Shown: positions 22,079-34,561 of the stretch, in pieces
How the letters are laid out: each line of letters begins with the position of its first letter
Position numbering within the stretch: position 1 is the stretch's first letter
Program-made: the position numbers and the translations under genes
Notes under the pieces: model-generated
Told to the model about the DNA's origin: nothing
Seen by the model: only the letters and a program-made list of their open reading frames with translations
Database searches by the model: none
Assembly (NCBI GenBank): GCA_009760855.2
Contig: WPIO01000089.1
Span: 1,634,001 to 1,698,000, forward strand
Length of the DNA: 64,000 nt
Origin: Cristatella mucedo
Taxonomy: Eukaryota; Bryozoa; Phylactolaemata; Cristatellidae
Direction of reading: 5' to 3'

Positions 22079-22504
22079 GTAAGATGAAAATTTAATTTCA
22101 AAATATAAAAAGGCGGCTACGTCGGATTTTCTTTTAGCAACAATTCGCCATAGCAAGAGTTGGTTACGGTTTGCAAGCGCACACCGTTATATCTCCAGTT
22201 CAGTGTGGTTTCAAATCATTCAGAGCTTTTAGTGTCTGATGCTAATTAACCAATTTTTCTCAACCTCATTCGACTCGACTAATATCATCCTCAAACTTAC
22301 TATTGAGACAGCTCTCTGCATGCCCGGTTATGCAACTCGTTTTGTGGTATGGCACTCTGGACACGAAAAGCCTGCTTTCATATCGCTTGCGGTCGACCAC
22401 GGTGAATAGCGGAACCTTTTTGCATCAGCTTACCGACCGGAAGACCGAGCCAGCATAAAGTAATTTAAAATCCGTCTCTTTTTGAAATCGAGACGCACTT
22501 GTAA

Positions 22505-24920
22505 GGCATCGAGTAATGTAATGTAATTTAATGTATCTCCGTATGTAACTCCACAAAGTCATAAAGACTCTGTGGGTGTTACGCAGGAGAGTTTTGTATA
22601 GCGCACTCACAGCCTAAGCGGCTTTCGGTACGCATTCGGTACCCAACAGACTTCGTCTCATGCAACAAAGAGAAAGTGGGAAGCATAGTAGAGTCAGGAG
22701 AGCAGTTGAGGTAGTGAGTGGCATGGAAGTAGCAGTTCAGGACCGCTGAAAAGGATGAGCCATAGTCGACAGTAGGAGAGTAGCTGTCGTTGCGTAGGAA
22801 TTGTGGAAGCGAGTTCCACAGTCTAGGACGTGCAGAGCTAAAGCTTCTGTTTCCAACGGTCTTTAAGCGGAGGAATGGGACAGCTAATTTATTGTCCACA
22901 CAGGACCTGAGGGCGCGAACAGGCTGAAACTGATGCAGCAGTTCAGGTAGGTACGAGGGAGCCAAGCAGTGGCGAGCCTTGTGGGTCAGCGTAAGAACTT
23001 TGCTCTGTGTCCTTTGCTCAACCGGCAACCATCCTAGCTCTTTCAGCAAAGGAGACGCGTGCTCAAACCGCTGGGACTTGAAGACTAGCCTTGCAGCCAT
23101 ATTCATAGTCTGCTGCAGTGGCCTAATAGCTTTCTTTGGCAGCCCAGCCAAAAGAGAATTACAATAATCAAGCCGAGACAGAACTCAGGAGGTAGTTAAA
23201 TTTTTACAAGCAACTGCGGGAGACAGCTCCTAATCTTGGATAGGGATCGGATGTGATGGCTAGCTGTAGAAGCAGTCTTCTGTATGAAGCTTTTAAAATT
23301 TAGGAAGCTTTTGAAAATGACACCTAAATTTCGAGCACGCGGTGATGGTTGCACAATAGCATCACCTATTAGAAGAGCAAAGCCTTTTAATCCATCCACA
23401 CGCTTAGGGTGTCCTATGAGCAGTAGTTTGGTTTTATTGTAATTTCATTTCAAGAAGTTTTCCGATATCTAGGATCAAATATCGGCAAGGTAAGCATTCA
23501 GTTTCTCAGTTGCTGCAGCAGATTCCGACGGTTTGAGTGACAAATACAGCTGAGTATCGTCAGCATAAAAGTGATACCCGATTCCATGGGCCTTAATCAC
23601 TTTTCCCAGAGGTTGAGTATAAATGGAGAACAGCAAGTAACCGAGTACAGACCCTTGAGGGACTCCACAGGTGACCCTTCTCGTGTGTGAGACCTGACCT
23701 CCACACGACACGGATTGAACACAATCAGACAAGTACGATTTAAACCACGCCAGTGCTTCGTCGGCCAGACAGATCGTTGTTCTCAATCGTTCAAGTAGGA
23801 CATCGTGATCAATGGTGTCGAAGGCAGCAGACAGATCTAGCAGAGATAGGGCAGTGACATTCCCGTCGTCGTTGCCACGTAGAATGTCATTGCTAACACG
23901 GAGGAGAGCAGTTTCAGTGGAGGGCTGCCTCTTTAACCCTGATTGAAATGTTTCTGACATTCCAGTATTTTCAATATGTTCAACCAGCTGCTTAGCAAAA
24001 ATTTTCAAGAATCTTTGACAAGAACGGAAGAAGGGAAACTGGGCGATCGTTTTCAAGGACCTCTGCGTCCAATCCAGGCTTTTTAAGAATATGTCTAACG
24101 ATTGCTGACTTGAAGGACTTGAGGACGACCCCTTTTCCCAAAGAAGCATTAAATATCTTGGTTATGGCAGGGCTAAGTTGGTCTGCCAGTGAAGACCACA
24201 GAGATGAAGGTTTAGGGTCTTCAGGAGACGAAGCTCTTTTTGCTTGACCTTATTAGAGTAGCCACATCGCATGCCGAAACCTGGGAGAACCTTGTAAAGA
24301 AGGTCACAGGTTGTGAAACTGCAATTGCTTTAGTCGGAGGGGGCTTAATGGAGGCACGAATGTGCACGATTTTTTCAGTAAAGAAGGCTGAAAACTTTTC
24401 GGCTGAGTCCTTAATATCTGGGGAGTCAGACCTCTCAGCATTGGCCAGTACATGGTTTACTGTCTTACAAACCTTTTTAGTGTTCGACTGGCAGGAATTC
24501 AGCTTTCTAATGAAAAAGAAGCCCTGGTTTTTTAATCTTTCGGCTGTAAACTCGAAGGAAGTCTTTGAAATTGACTAGATCTGCATCAGACCCAGATATC
24601 TTGAAACGACGTTCAAGCCTGAGCTTAACCGGCGCATCTTTAGGAGTTTTTTGCAAATTGAAAGGAATCTCCACGACTTTGAAAACGGATAGAGCGAACG
24701 GGAGCATGCTTGTCAAGAGCACTCCTGAGTGTTATGTTCATAGCATCAGTGAGGGTATCGAGGCTGCCGGTTGGGTCTGAATGCAAATCAAGAAGACCTG
24801 CATCACAAACAGATTTCAAAAACTTGTCCATGTCAATGCTATGTAAGTTACGTCGTTTGACAAATTCGACATTGCCCTGTACGTGTGACGGATTTCCTAT
24901 CCTGATAATGCATTTCAACC
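22505..24920 (-). mobile_element. L2-B LINE with reverse transcriptase
   Basis: The longest LINE copy in the window, reverse strand, inside an intron. The reverse-transcriptase core (23475-24149) shows LLDLSAAFDTIDHD, GVPQGSVLG and FYADDTQLYL. The upstream linker contains LDKHAPVRS. The C-terminal part (22579-23151) has PLQQTMNMAARLVF, LLKELGWLPVEQR and RSFSSARPRLWNSLPQFL. The 3' end at the left is GGAGATACATTAAATTACAT in element orientation. Frameshifts make it non-functional. It is distinct from L2-A in sequence and tail. L2/CR1-like clade. Confidence 0.93.
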
Positions 24921-25280
24921 ATTTTTTTGTTCCGATTCTTTAACACGCGATGACTAAATCTGACTTAAACACCTTCTTTCCATAAAATGGTTTATTGAGA
25001 ACGTGAATATGCTGCCCGCCATTTTATGTATTTCAGACGTATGATTCTCATGCATAGACAGCGCTCTGGTTTTTCATGCCGATTAAAGGCAGCTTACTCT
25101 CTGTACCCGAGAAACTGCGGGCTCTCAGAACGCTCTTAGTTAAACAGGCTACGAATAAAATGCAAACACGTGCATCTGTTAGCGTCAACCTGAAGTGACT
25201 CTTATTACTCTTGCTTGTTTTTTTTCACAGCCTAAGGCTTCGCCTCTAATGGCGAATCTAAAAAGCTAGCCGGCATGTTT
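24921..25280. other. intron, uncertain open stretch
   Basis: A + strand open reading at about 25090-25197 (LLSVPEKLRALRTLLVKQ) ends in TGA with no convincing donor. I do not call it. Confidence 0.35.
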
Positions 25281-25290
25281 TCATTTGCAG

Positions 25291-25318
25291 ACGTGCGCTT
25301 GAGCAACGTCGAAAATCT
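25291..25318 (+). CDS. possible duplicated exon, copy 1
   Basis: After TCATTTGCAG, phase 2 in, encodes RALEQRRKS and ends at TCT|GTAGCT (phase 0). It resembles the start of the next exon (QAFEQRHKS), including the acceptor sequence. It is either a mutually exclusive alternative exon or a decaying duplicate. Confidence 0.35.
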
Positions 25319-25348
25319 GTAGCTAGCAGCCGCGTTTGTCATTTCCAG

Positions 25349-25439
25349 GCAAGCATTCGAGCAACGTCACAAATCAGCGAAGGTCGATACCAGAACAACA
25401 GGCAATGGCAGCAGCCTCGAAGCTTCCATCGCCAAACAA
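25349..25439 (+). CDS. second unknown gene, exon (copy 2)
   Basis: After TCATTTCCAG, ending CAAACAA|GTAGGC, 91 bases. Two readings compete. Phase 2 in gives QAFEQRHKSAKVDTRTTGNG then SSLEASIAKQ, supported by similarity to copy 1. Phase 0 in gives ASIRATSQISEGRYQNNRQW and keeps phase with both 22078 and 26003. The first looks more like protein; the second needs no missing exons. Confidence 0.55.
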
Positions 25440-25498
25440 GTAGGCCGCTAGCCATGCTTTGCGCGCTCCACCACATCCGGGGCGTGCATTTAGGCTAT

Positions 25499-25747
<249 letters not shown>

Positions 25748-26002
25748 CTGCCTCTCTCTCTGAGAACAGACATCACTCACGAGCACGCTCTGTCTCTCTC
25801 TCCAATGTCTCTGTCTCTCTCTCTGTCTCTGTCTCTCAGTCTCTGCAATTTAAGATTCCAGCGACTCTCTCTCTCTCTCTCTCTCTCTCTGAGACCCTCT
25901 CTTTGATGTTTGTCGTCTCGTGGTCTGATGTCTCTCTCTCATTTCTCTCAAGTCGGTCTCTCTCTCTCTCTCTCTCTCTGGCAGCCAGGCTGCCTCTCTC
26001 AG

Positions 26003-26051
26003 GCTCTCTCTCATCCTTGGATAAAGTTGCCACAGCCAAGCTGATTCGTGC
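26003..26051 (+). CDS. second unknown gene, small exon
   Basis: Phase 1 in, phase 2 out at CGTGC|GTAAGT, 49 bases, encoding SLSSLDKVATAKLIRA. Its acceptor pyrimidine tract is the edge of the CT array itself. The outgoing phase fits 26696. Confidence 0.6.
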
Positions 26052-26070
26052 GTAAGTGACATTCTATGTA

Positions 26071-26423
<353 letters not shown>

Positions 26424-26695
26424 CCTTTCCTCGCTTTATCTCGTCTGCCTTATTTGTTGTGACCCCCAGGTCGTTGTTTCACCAATGCTGTGCGTAGCTA
26501 GTTCGCCACTTTTACAATATAACGAGCCCAGGGGAGTCGGTGCTTCCGTAGTTACCGAGGGTGCGTCCGTCGTCAGAGGTACACGCCGAGCGTTTCGCTA
26601 ATTGCACGCCCACTGCTAGCATTCCTTTCAACGACCGCGTCCGTAAATGCTTAGGAGGACAGCCGGCGGCAGCATCCGACCGTTGGCGATCGCAG

Positions 26696-27207
26696 ACGCG
26701 CCTACAGCTCGCTCGACGTGTCGGAGCCGCTTCAAGCTTACTTCGCCGTAAAGCATCGAGGAGGCCACGCCCACCGGAGATCATCGGGCGGGACCGAGAC
26801 CGGTCTCTTCCCCACTCGCTCTGCCACTGCCTTGCATCGGCCCAAGGCTGTCACCAAGTCGTCAGTCGCCACCTGGACAAACGTGCCACCGCCGAGGCCG
26901 CCGCCGGAGGAGACGACCGCCGACGCGCAGCAGGCTGCAGCTGGCGGCAGCGGCGGCGGCGTCTCTTGGCTGGCGGCGCCGCGAATTCTCGCCATGGACA
27001 TTAACCGGTTCACGTTCGGTCACGAGCGCGCCGCTACGGCTGTGGCGGCGGCGGCCAATCCTACGCCTCGGGGTCATCGAAATGTGTCGTCGGCCACGAC
27101 TCGATCCTATCTGACGGTTACCAGGACCGCGCCGCCGCCGCGAGCTGGCGCCGCCTCCGGCGCTGGCAGCGGCTTAGCGGACAGACACGGCCAAACGAGC
27201 AAACTCG
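26696..27207 (+). CDS. second unknown gene, large Pro/Ala/Gly-rich exon
   Basis: Phase 2 in after TTGGCGATCGCAG, phase 1 out at AAACTCG|GTAACG, 170 full codons. The order is a folded-looking start (AYSSLDVSEPLQAYFAVKHR), a basic Ser/Gly/Thr region, a proline run (VPPPRPPPEE), an Ala/Gly linker, then WLAAPRILAMDINRFTFGHE and a low-complexity Ala/Pro/Gly tail. The sequence is GC-rich, so other frames are open too, but only this frame joins both neighbours. It could also read on to a TAA at 27231. Confidence 0.7.
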
Positions 27208-28185
27208 GTAACGTTGCTGCTAGTGACGCTTAAGTCTGCCGCGTCTTTTCACCTTTCGGGGCCTTCCACGTGACTCGGCTAAGGTTCAAACCCTGAAGCT
27301 GGCGCTAGGCCTCTAGAAAGAGACTTCCTAGAGGAGGCAACATTTCAGGCCCTCGGGCCGTTGGTCCTGGATGGGGGCTGGGCGGGGCGGGGAGGGGCGG
27401 AAGGGGCGGGGAGGAGCGGGTGGGGTCGGGCGGTGGCATCAACCGCTTCGATATCGAACCGAACCCTGAAGTGTTAATCAGTCGACGTCTTATGTGTCTT
27501 TCGCTTCTAGGCTTATCGTTTGCTGCCATCGGCACCATTCAGTAGAACTCGCCTTCGGTTGGGCGGCGAAATCAGCCACGCCCCGTGACTTGGCTGCGTC
27601 TCGCCTGCTACTGCTGCTGCTGCTGACGCATTTCACTGCACGACGCAATGCTCGACTGTGCGAATAGAGTTTCGCCGTCGCGCCTCGCCAAAGGGCACAT
27701 AGTTGTATGACGCCTGCCAACGCTACGCGATATTGGCCAATTTTTGGCTACCTTCGCAGGCCGTTCATTCCTAAGATTTGGTTATTCGACGTGTAAGGCA
27801 ACAGTCGGAGCTGATTCGGGGCCTGATTGGTCGCTCCATCCTCGCGCTGTCCGTTCGTAACCTTTTGGCTAGGATCTGGCTGTCGCTACCAGATTCGGTG
27901 CAGACTCGTCAGTCCTAACCCGTTCAGCCGCTTTCTTAGTGCGACCGCGTCCTGACCTTGCCCTCAGGTGCCTCGCTCTGCCCCGCCCAGGCAGTCTTGC
28001 CGATTTACCCTATGCTCTCCTCCGAGGGTCGTCCGATCCTTTCCTATCCTATCCTATCCGGCCGTTTTATATTCAGACTCGATCTACCCCGAGTGTTCTT
28101 GTGGCGTGACTTACCCACTACGCCTGGGATCCTGTCGGATCTTGCCCGCGTTTTGCTGCCACGTCTACCTTTGCTTGTCCTGGCT

Positions 28186-28290
28186 TGCCCTGACCTGTCT
28201 AGTAGTGTTGCTGCCCTCGCTTGCCCAGACCTGTCTAGTAGTACAGTTGTTCTGGCTTGCCCGGACCTGCCTAATAGTGCTGCTGCCCGG
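28186..28290. repeat. 36-bp tandem repeat, three units
   Basis: Three units based on CTTGCCCTGACCTGTCTAGT followed by AGTGTTGCTGCCCTCG. Confidence 0.8.
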
Positions 28291-28619
28291 CGCGTTCGTT
28301 CAGTCTTCTCGCGCTCAGTCTCGTCCAATAATGACCCACCCTGACCAGTCCTCACATGTCCCGCATCGCTCTGACTGCATCTTTTTCGTGCAGTCAATCG
28401 CACCTGCTGCTGCTGCTCTGGCGCTGCTGCTGCTGCTTCTGCTGCTCTGCCCCTTTCATCAGTTTCCGGCATTTGCCGCAATCCGACGCGTCGCTCTTTA
28501 TGTAGTGGCATCCGGTGCCAAGTCCCCCAAAGCGCGGGCGCCAAAATGTAGTTCTAGTCGTAGAGTATTGCCACTCGGTTCCAACTTCCGGCTGTGCTGC
28601 AACTTATGTCCTTTTTATG

Positions 28620-28765
28620 CTTTAGCGCGCCGATGCTGTGCATGTTATCAATAAAAATAGCTTCCATTTCAGTTCCTTTAAAGTTCGCCGAGAAAGAGAG
28701 AGAGAGAGCGAGAGTTAGTTCTCTGAGGGTGCAATACAAATATCTTATTATTATTATTTTTGTTA
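28620..28765 (+). mobile_element. L2-A LINE, diverged tail
   Basis: Only the 3' end: a GAGAGA-expanded hairpin region, TTCTCTGAGGGTGCAATACA and (TTA)n. Confidence 0.65.
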
Positions 28766-29893
28766 TTTTAGTCACTGGAAGTTGGAGTCGATAGGCTGTT
28801 TGATAGGTAGTCAGTGGAGACGAGAGAGCTGAGAGCGTGGATTCTGGAGCTTTGGATCATTCACGGCGGACAAGTCTAGAAGCCATTGTGTACCAATCGC
28901 AATCTTCGGGAGACGACAATTGCAGATATCTTGGCGCGGTTTCGCCAACGCCGTCAACCGGCTCCGCCCAGGTACTCTTACCTAAGCTTGCCCAAATTAT
29001 TGCAATGCTAAGCAACTGAAGGGCTGGACGGTGGTACTGACGTTGTCATCCATATGTAGCCACTTTAGAAAATGACAGACGGATTTCGTGCAGAGACTGC
29101 AGAATTTATTCTGGCTAACACGATCAGAAGAGGCTGATGAGGAGGAGGCTGATTTCTGAGTGGCGCTGGGTCTTCACATGACTAATAAGTTGGCCTCACT
29201 CCTCATTTAATATATGAAAGTTAACTTCCGTCTAAGTGGAAAAGTTGGCCAGTGTGCGAGCTGCAAGGAACTTAAAAGAGTTTGAGATATCGGAAGCCAG
29301 AAGGATGAAGTCTCACGTGGAGCCGAGCTACAGCTGCTTGGGCCCCCCCCCCCAAAGTCAAATGCTTCTGTGTGAAGGCATCGTCAAAGTAATTGAATAT
29401 CGAGTGTGAACGGAAAGAGACGGAGAACCAAAAAAAACTACGGCCTTACATAGCGTCAATGTGGTCGCGACCGTCGACGTGCTAACGCGGCGCATTAAGA
29501 ATGAACGAATTATTTGCTTATCATAATGGTTATTATGCTGGCGGGCGTACCTGCCTCTGACTCGCAGCCGTCGCAGCTGAGCCCCTTGTACTTGTAATGT
29601 AATTGCATGCAGCTCTCAGCTACGTCTTTCGGCTTCCTCTACCCACGGTTGGCGGCGGTCTCGCGACGCAGCGCCCCGCCCAACCCCCTCCCGCCCCATC
29701 CTTTCGTTACACTGCCATGAATATCGCAAGCAAGAGGGAAGTCCAGGAAGTGAAACTACGCCAGCCTGCCGCGGTCTGCGACGCATTGCAGAAGCGGCCG
29801 CCCTAGACTTGGGATTCTTTTATCTGCGTCCGAGTGCCGTTTCCGTAGCGGCTTTGCTGTAGCGGACACCGCCGTGGCGACTGAGCGGTTTGG

Positions 29894-29933
<40 letters not shown>

Positions 29934-30024
29934 GGTGACCGCGCAGCTCGGACGGGCGATGCTTGGGCGCTGGCCACGCACTGCCGAGCCGGGCACGGAG
30001 CTAGCGAGCCTCTCGTTCCCGCAG

Positions 30025-30123
30025 GTTGGACTCCTCTGGGTGCACCAGGCAGCAGCCAGGCTGCCGCCGATGCGTTCGACGTGCCAACGCATGAAAGGAG
30101 AAAGGCCGCGGAGCCCGTGAACG
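30025..30123 (+). CDS. second unknown gene, exon
   Basis: Phase 1 in after CGTTCCCGCAG, phase 1 out at GTGAACG|GTGAGA, 99 bases. It encodes WTPLGAPGSSQAAADAFDVP followed by THERRKAAEPVN. Flexible, polar sequence. The phase matches both 27207 and 30999. Confidence 0.75.
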
Positions 30124-30540
30124 GTGAGAGCGACTAGAAGAGGCCGCCGCCGCCGCAGCCGCCACGGCCGCCGCCACCGCTGCCACGGCCTCTGCTGCAG
30201 CAGCTAAGGCCCGCCATTGTCGTAAACGGGCGTCCTTCGCGACCGCTTCCTTCTGCTTCAAGATTCACAGCCCCGTTGCATGGCCGCTGCTCTGCGCCAG
30301 GCGGCCGCGCATTAAGTTGACAGGCCTCGCAAATCAACTCCAAGCCACCGACAAGGCGTGCGCCATGTTTGCACGACGTCAAAATTGAATGGCGCCTCAG
30401 CAAATGCATCGCCACCTGAAAAAGAACAGCTTTCTGTTAGCTAAGCGGGAGAGGAAAAACACCCTACGAAAATAAACGTTTCGCGAGCGATGGCGAGCCA
30501 ACTAACGTTCTCGTCCCTCCGTCACACATTTGTCTTGACT

Positions 30541-30757
<217 letters not shown>

Positions 30758-30998
30758 GTTGGCAAATTACACTTCACCGCACGAGGCAAACACACGCGGA
30801 CGCTCTCCACCGGCGGAAGCCACCGCTTACAGAGATCTGCCGCCGCTCCGCAGCACGTGGGACGTGAGCGTGGGCAAGTGCTCGGCGCGCGCAGCACGTG
30901 GAACTTTGCGCGCCCCCCCCCCCGACTTCGCAGCGTTTGCCGACCCGCCGCGAAGTCGGCCCGATGAGGCGCTCGGACGGAGCGCTCTCTTTTCGCAG

Positions 30999-31138
30999 TG
31001 CTCGGACCGGTGGCAGTGACCCAAGGTGACATCGAGGCAGCGGCGGCGGCAGATGAAAGAAAAGAAGAAGAAGAAGCTGCTGCGACGGCTGCGACGCCGG
31101 ATGACGAGGCCGCCGACGAATCGCCGCTCATCACCTGA
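30999..31138 (+). CDS. second unknown gene, last exon, acidic
   Basis: Phase 1 in after CTCTTTTCGCAG; 45 codons and TGA. It encodes LGPVAVTQGDIEAAAAADER, KEEEEAAATAATPDDEAADE and SPLIT. Highly acidic Ala/Glu tail, probably disordered. The incoming phase and the clean stop support it as the C-terminus. Confidence 0.78.
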
Positions 31139-31575
31139 GCGTCTGCTGCTCCTGCCCAGTCTCCCGAGTCCCGATTGAGGCGCCACATGGGCGCGGCGTC
31201 TCTGCCGCGGTGGCTGCTCTGTCGCAGCCAGCCGACGTCTGCGAGCCGCCGAGCCGCCTGAGGGAGAGCGCTCCGTGCAGCCTACGCACGGCCCTGCCAC
31301 CACTTGCCGAGCGAGCGCGCGTACCGCTCTCGAGCTCGCTCCGGTCTGCTTCCGGTGGACATCATCCGGTGCAGCCGGACCGGAGGCTGCTCTCGAGGCC
31401 GCTGAGCTCTGCGGCACCGCAGCGCGGAGCCACCAGTCACTAGGAGCTGGGGAGCTCCGGTAGCTAGGCTCGTCGCAATGCAGCCGCTACGTCCAGCTGA
31501 CGGCAGCGCAGGCGCGCTCGGCGCGAGGCCGCATCCGCGACGGCAGGCGACGCGGTTCCTGCGAGGGCTGGAATA
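31139..31575. other. GC-rich downstream region
   Basis: CpG-rich sequence with overlapping open frames on both strands. No exon preferred. Confidence 0.4.
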
Positions 31576-32130
31576 CAATGTAATGTATCTCCGTCTATAA
31601 CTCCACAAAGCCACAAAGACTATGTGGGTGTTACGCAGGAAAGTTTTTTATAGCGCACTCGCAGCCTAAGCGGCTTTCGGTACGCATCCGGTAGCCAGCA
31701 GACTTCGTCTCGCGCAAGAAAGAGAAAGTGGGAAGCATAGCAGAGTCAGGAGGGCAGGTAAGGTGGTGAGTAGCACGGGAGTAGCAGCTCAGGACCGCTG
31801 AAAAGGATGAGCCACAGTCAGCAGCAGGAAAGTAGTTGTCGTTGCGTAAGAATTGTGGAAGCGAGTTCCGCAGTCTAGGACCTGCAGAGCTAAAGCTTCT
31901 GTCGCCAACTGTCTTTAAGCGGAGGAATGCGACAGCTAATTTATTGTCCACACAGGACCTCAGGGCACGAACAGGCTGAAACTGATGCAGCAGTTCAGCT
32001 AGGTACGAAGGAGCCAAGCCGTTGCGGGCCTTGTGGGTCAGCGTAAGAACTTGGCTCTGTACCCACTGATCAACCGGCAACCATCCTAGCTCTTTCAGCA
32101 AAGGAGACACGCGGTCAGACCTCTGTGACT
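31576..32130 (-). mobile_element. L2-B LINE, 3' part
   Basis: A reverse copy with an intact 159-codon reading (31631-32110) beginning at LLKELGWLPVDQW and containing RSFSSAGPRLRNSLPQFLRN. The 3' tail at the left is CTCCGTCTATAACTCCACAA in + strand orientation. Confidence 0.92.
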
Positions 32131-32234
32131 ACTGGAATACAAATGTCACTTTGCAATGCCTCCTCGATGTGTTGAGATAGAAGCAAATTTCTGTGTTGCA
32201 AAAGTCCACAATTGTCGAGCTAACGTGGCGGAGG

Positions 32235-32335
32235 TCATATCAGCAAATGTGAAGAAGCGCCTAGAAAGCGATTGAGTTCTCTGAGGGCGCTTTATCAAGT
32301 GCATTATTGTTATTATTTTATATTGTTATTATTTT
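32235..32335 (+). mobile_element. L2-A LINE, solitary tail
   Basis: Hairpin GCGCCTAGAAAGCG...GAGGGCGCTTTATCAAGTGC and (ATT)n, about 100 bases. Confidence 0.85.
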
Positions 32336-33297
32336 ATAGCGAGTGACCGTATTCCGATCTCCGAGGAAACAAGGCCGCTGCCGAGTCGGGTCCACAAGGC
32401 CGCTGCCGAGTCGGGTCCGCACCGAGCAATCTCCTGACTCCAGTCGGTCCTGCTCGGTGCATTCGATACGACGCCACTCACTGACTTCGGCTGCAGTCGT
32501 GGCTTAAATATAGCGGGAAGAAACGGCCGGAAGTACGATCCGATTGAGGCTGAGAGAGTGCTGCGTCGCCATTTCCACGGCTGCGCGCGCCGGCGTGAAA
32601 ACCGCCGCGCGCCGGTTGTACGTTGACGAGTGGCACCGTAGGTGGAAGCACCGCTCCTCACCGCAGCTTATTTTCTCCACATCGCCGCACGCATAAATAA
32701 ATCTCGAGCAAGAAACGCGTTCGCAGAGCCGCCGCCGCCGCCGCCGCGGCGCGACTAAACGCGCCGCCGAGGCCGCAGGAGCACGAGTTTCGCCTCGCTC
32801 GGCGGCGAATCTGCGACCTCTTGAAGCTTTTTGGTTTACCAAAAAAAAGCACTATCGACGCTTCGCTCAAGGAAGCGCCGGTGTTTGAGTTCGGTCGTTT
32901 GCACGGCGGCATGACGATTTCGCGCGCGGCCGCGCTTCGCCGCTCCAGCGAACCTCTGTCCTTCGACGCGCGTAATCCGAGACAACCAAACGCGAGGTTT
33001 TTCCTTACGTCGCTTTGTCAAAGCGAACGGTTAGTGGCTTTCATTTGCAGGGTCGTGCAAACGTATTCCTCGCCGTCGGGACAGGACGAGACGAGAGGAG
33101 ACGAAAGTAGAAGCCCCGGTCCTGCTGCGATGCGCTGCGCTCGGTCGGAGCCCCGCCGCCACGCCAGCGGCGTCAGTTCCAGCCGACGCAGGAAATACCG
33201 CGCGACACCTCTGCGATAAGCCGCCGCGCCGCCATTGCGCGCCCGAAGCGCACCGTGTAATCCGCGGACGCTCTCGGCGGCCTGCTGACCACGTTAG
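32336..33297. other. GC-rich patch with unresolved frames
   Basis: Includes a 26-bp tandem duplication (CAAGGCCGCTGCCGAGTCGG-type, about 32370-32420). One + reading starts near 32818 (FGLPKKSTIDASLKEAPVFE); another follows TTTCATTTGCAG at 33051 (VVQTYSSPSGQDETRGDESR). Reverse frames are also open, so I cannot choose. Confidence 0.35.
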
Positions 33298-33422
33298 CCG
33301 GATCAACCGTTCCCGTCTACGTTGCGGCCGACGATCCTGAACAGCTATCGCGAGCGCTTGCAGTGGGCAATACAGGATCATCGCCCCCGGCCCGACTCAA
33401 ACCGGCGCAAACCGGGTCGTGA
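33298..33422 (+). CDS. candidate terminal exon, unknown gene
   Basis: After GACCACGTTAG, phase 1 in, encodes GSTVPVYVAADDPEQLSRAL then AVGNTGSSPPARLKPAQTGS and a TGA. It reads like a C-terminal exon of a gene whose other exons are not resolved. Confidence 0.4.
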
Positions 33423-34438
33423 CGAGGTGTGAGCGAGCGAGCGAGCGCCGCAATCCCTGTGCAAAGATTCGGCCGCTGCAAAGCAGCTAGCAAGCAGCAC
33501 GCTATCACATCTAAGTGAGTGACTAACTATCCTGCGGGTAGCAGGCGACAACAGTCAGCGTACCTTATCGCATGCAACTATTTGCACGGCCCCGTTCACA
33601 CGCGCTGAGGGTTTTGACTAAATAGTCGCCGGTAGGAAACGGCGGTCAAAGTGGCTAGCCTTCTGCCTGTCGATTTTTTGCGCCGACAAAAAGTGTCAAC
33701 TCGAGAGTCGTACCTTCGCATCTGTAGATATCGTGGACGGACGCTGTCAAGCCCCATTTGGCCTATTGGGGTGAATTTTTGGGGGCCGGCATTTAGCCGG
33801 ATCGATCGCTGTCGATAATTGCAACAAGCTCGTGGTGCGTGCAGTGCAGTGCAGCGCAGCGAAGCTTACATTTACAGTAACCGCGCTTGGTGCTTAAGCG
33901 AGCGTGGCGCCAGACTTTAGACGATCTCCGGTCAGTTCCCTTTGCACAACTGGGCTTGGCGGAGCGAAGTCAGCCCTGCCGAGCCTGTCAATGCGATCAG
34001 GTCTGCGATACCAAACCAGCCGTTTAAGGCTCGATGTCAGTGCTGAGTTTGTTTAAATGGCAAGCAGGAACGGGGCTAGGGGCCGGGCCATTTAAATGGC
34101 TATTTATTTAATTTATTTTATTTAGCGGCTTTTCATTTATATTCATTTAAATAGCTCAGCTTCGTGGCTCAAACCAGCCGTTTAAGGCTCGATATCAGTG
34201 CTGGCTTTGCTTAAATGGCAAGCTGGAACGGGGCTAGGGGCCGGGCCAGGCCGGGCCGGCTCAGCTTCGTGCCTGCAGCATGAGCAGCGGCACTTGCTGA
34301 GCGTAAGGTCGCAGGGTCTGCGCTTTTCTGTCGTCTATGCTCTTCGCTTTGCTGCGGACCGAACCAACACGGTCGGCCTCGGGGAGTTGAGAGCTCTTTC
34401 TTTCATCGGGGAGTTGAGAGCTCTTTCTACAGCCCCAG
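33423..34438. other. spacer with direct repeat
   Basis: Two copies of an approximately 80-bp sequence starting CAAACCAGCCGTTTAAGGCT (about 34013 and 34170) and a 20-bp duplication GGGGAGTTGAGAGCTCTTTC (34380 and 34408). No gene seen. Confidence 0.7.
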
Positions 34439-34441
34439 GCT

Positions 34442-34561
34442 ATGGCGGCGCACGATGACATTGAAGCAGCGTGGAAGCAACGTTGCGAGCTTCTCTTTCA
34501 GCTAAAAAGAGCAGACGAAAAAGGCCGCCCCAAAAAGGCTACATCAGAGATTGCATCATGA
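34442..34561 (+). CDS. candidate short exon, unknown gene
   Basis: ATG three bases after the acceptor-like CAGCCCCAG. Encodes MAAHDDIEAAWKQRCELLFQ then LKRADEKGRPKKATSEIAS and TGA. A protein-like reading continues in another frame (LHHEIANEMATAHSSSSSL), so this could be a frameshifted exon. AATAAA occurs at about 34698. Confidence 0.4.
   Translation: MAAHDDIEAAWKQRCELLFQLKRADEKGRPKKATSEIAS

Larger units (their letters stand above)
27208..30024. other. 2.8-kb intron
   Basis: Contains a G-rich stretch (27365-27435), TCCTA repeats near 28036, a 36-bp repeat (28186-28290) and an L2-A tail (28620-28765). GC-rich sequence with (GCC)n at 29897-29931 precedes the next exon. A possible acceptor at 27510 gives only short readings. 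Confidence 0.55.
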
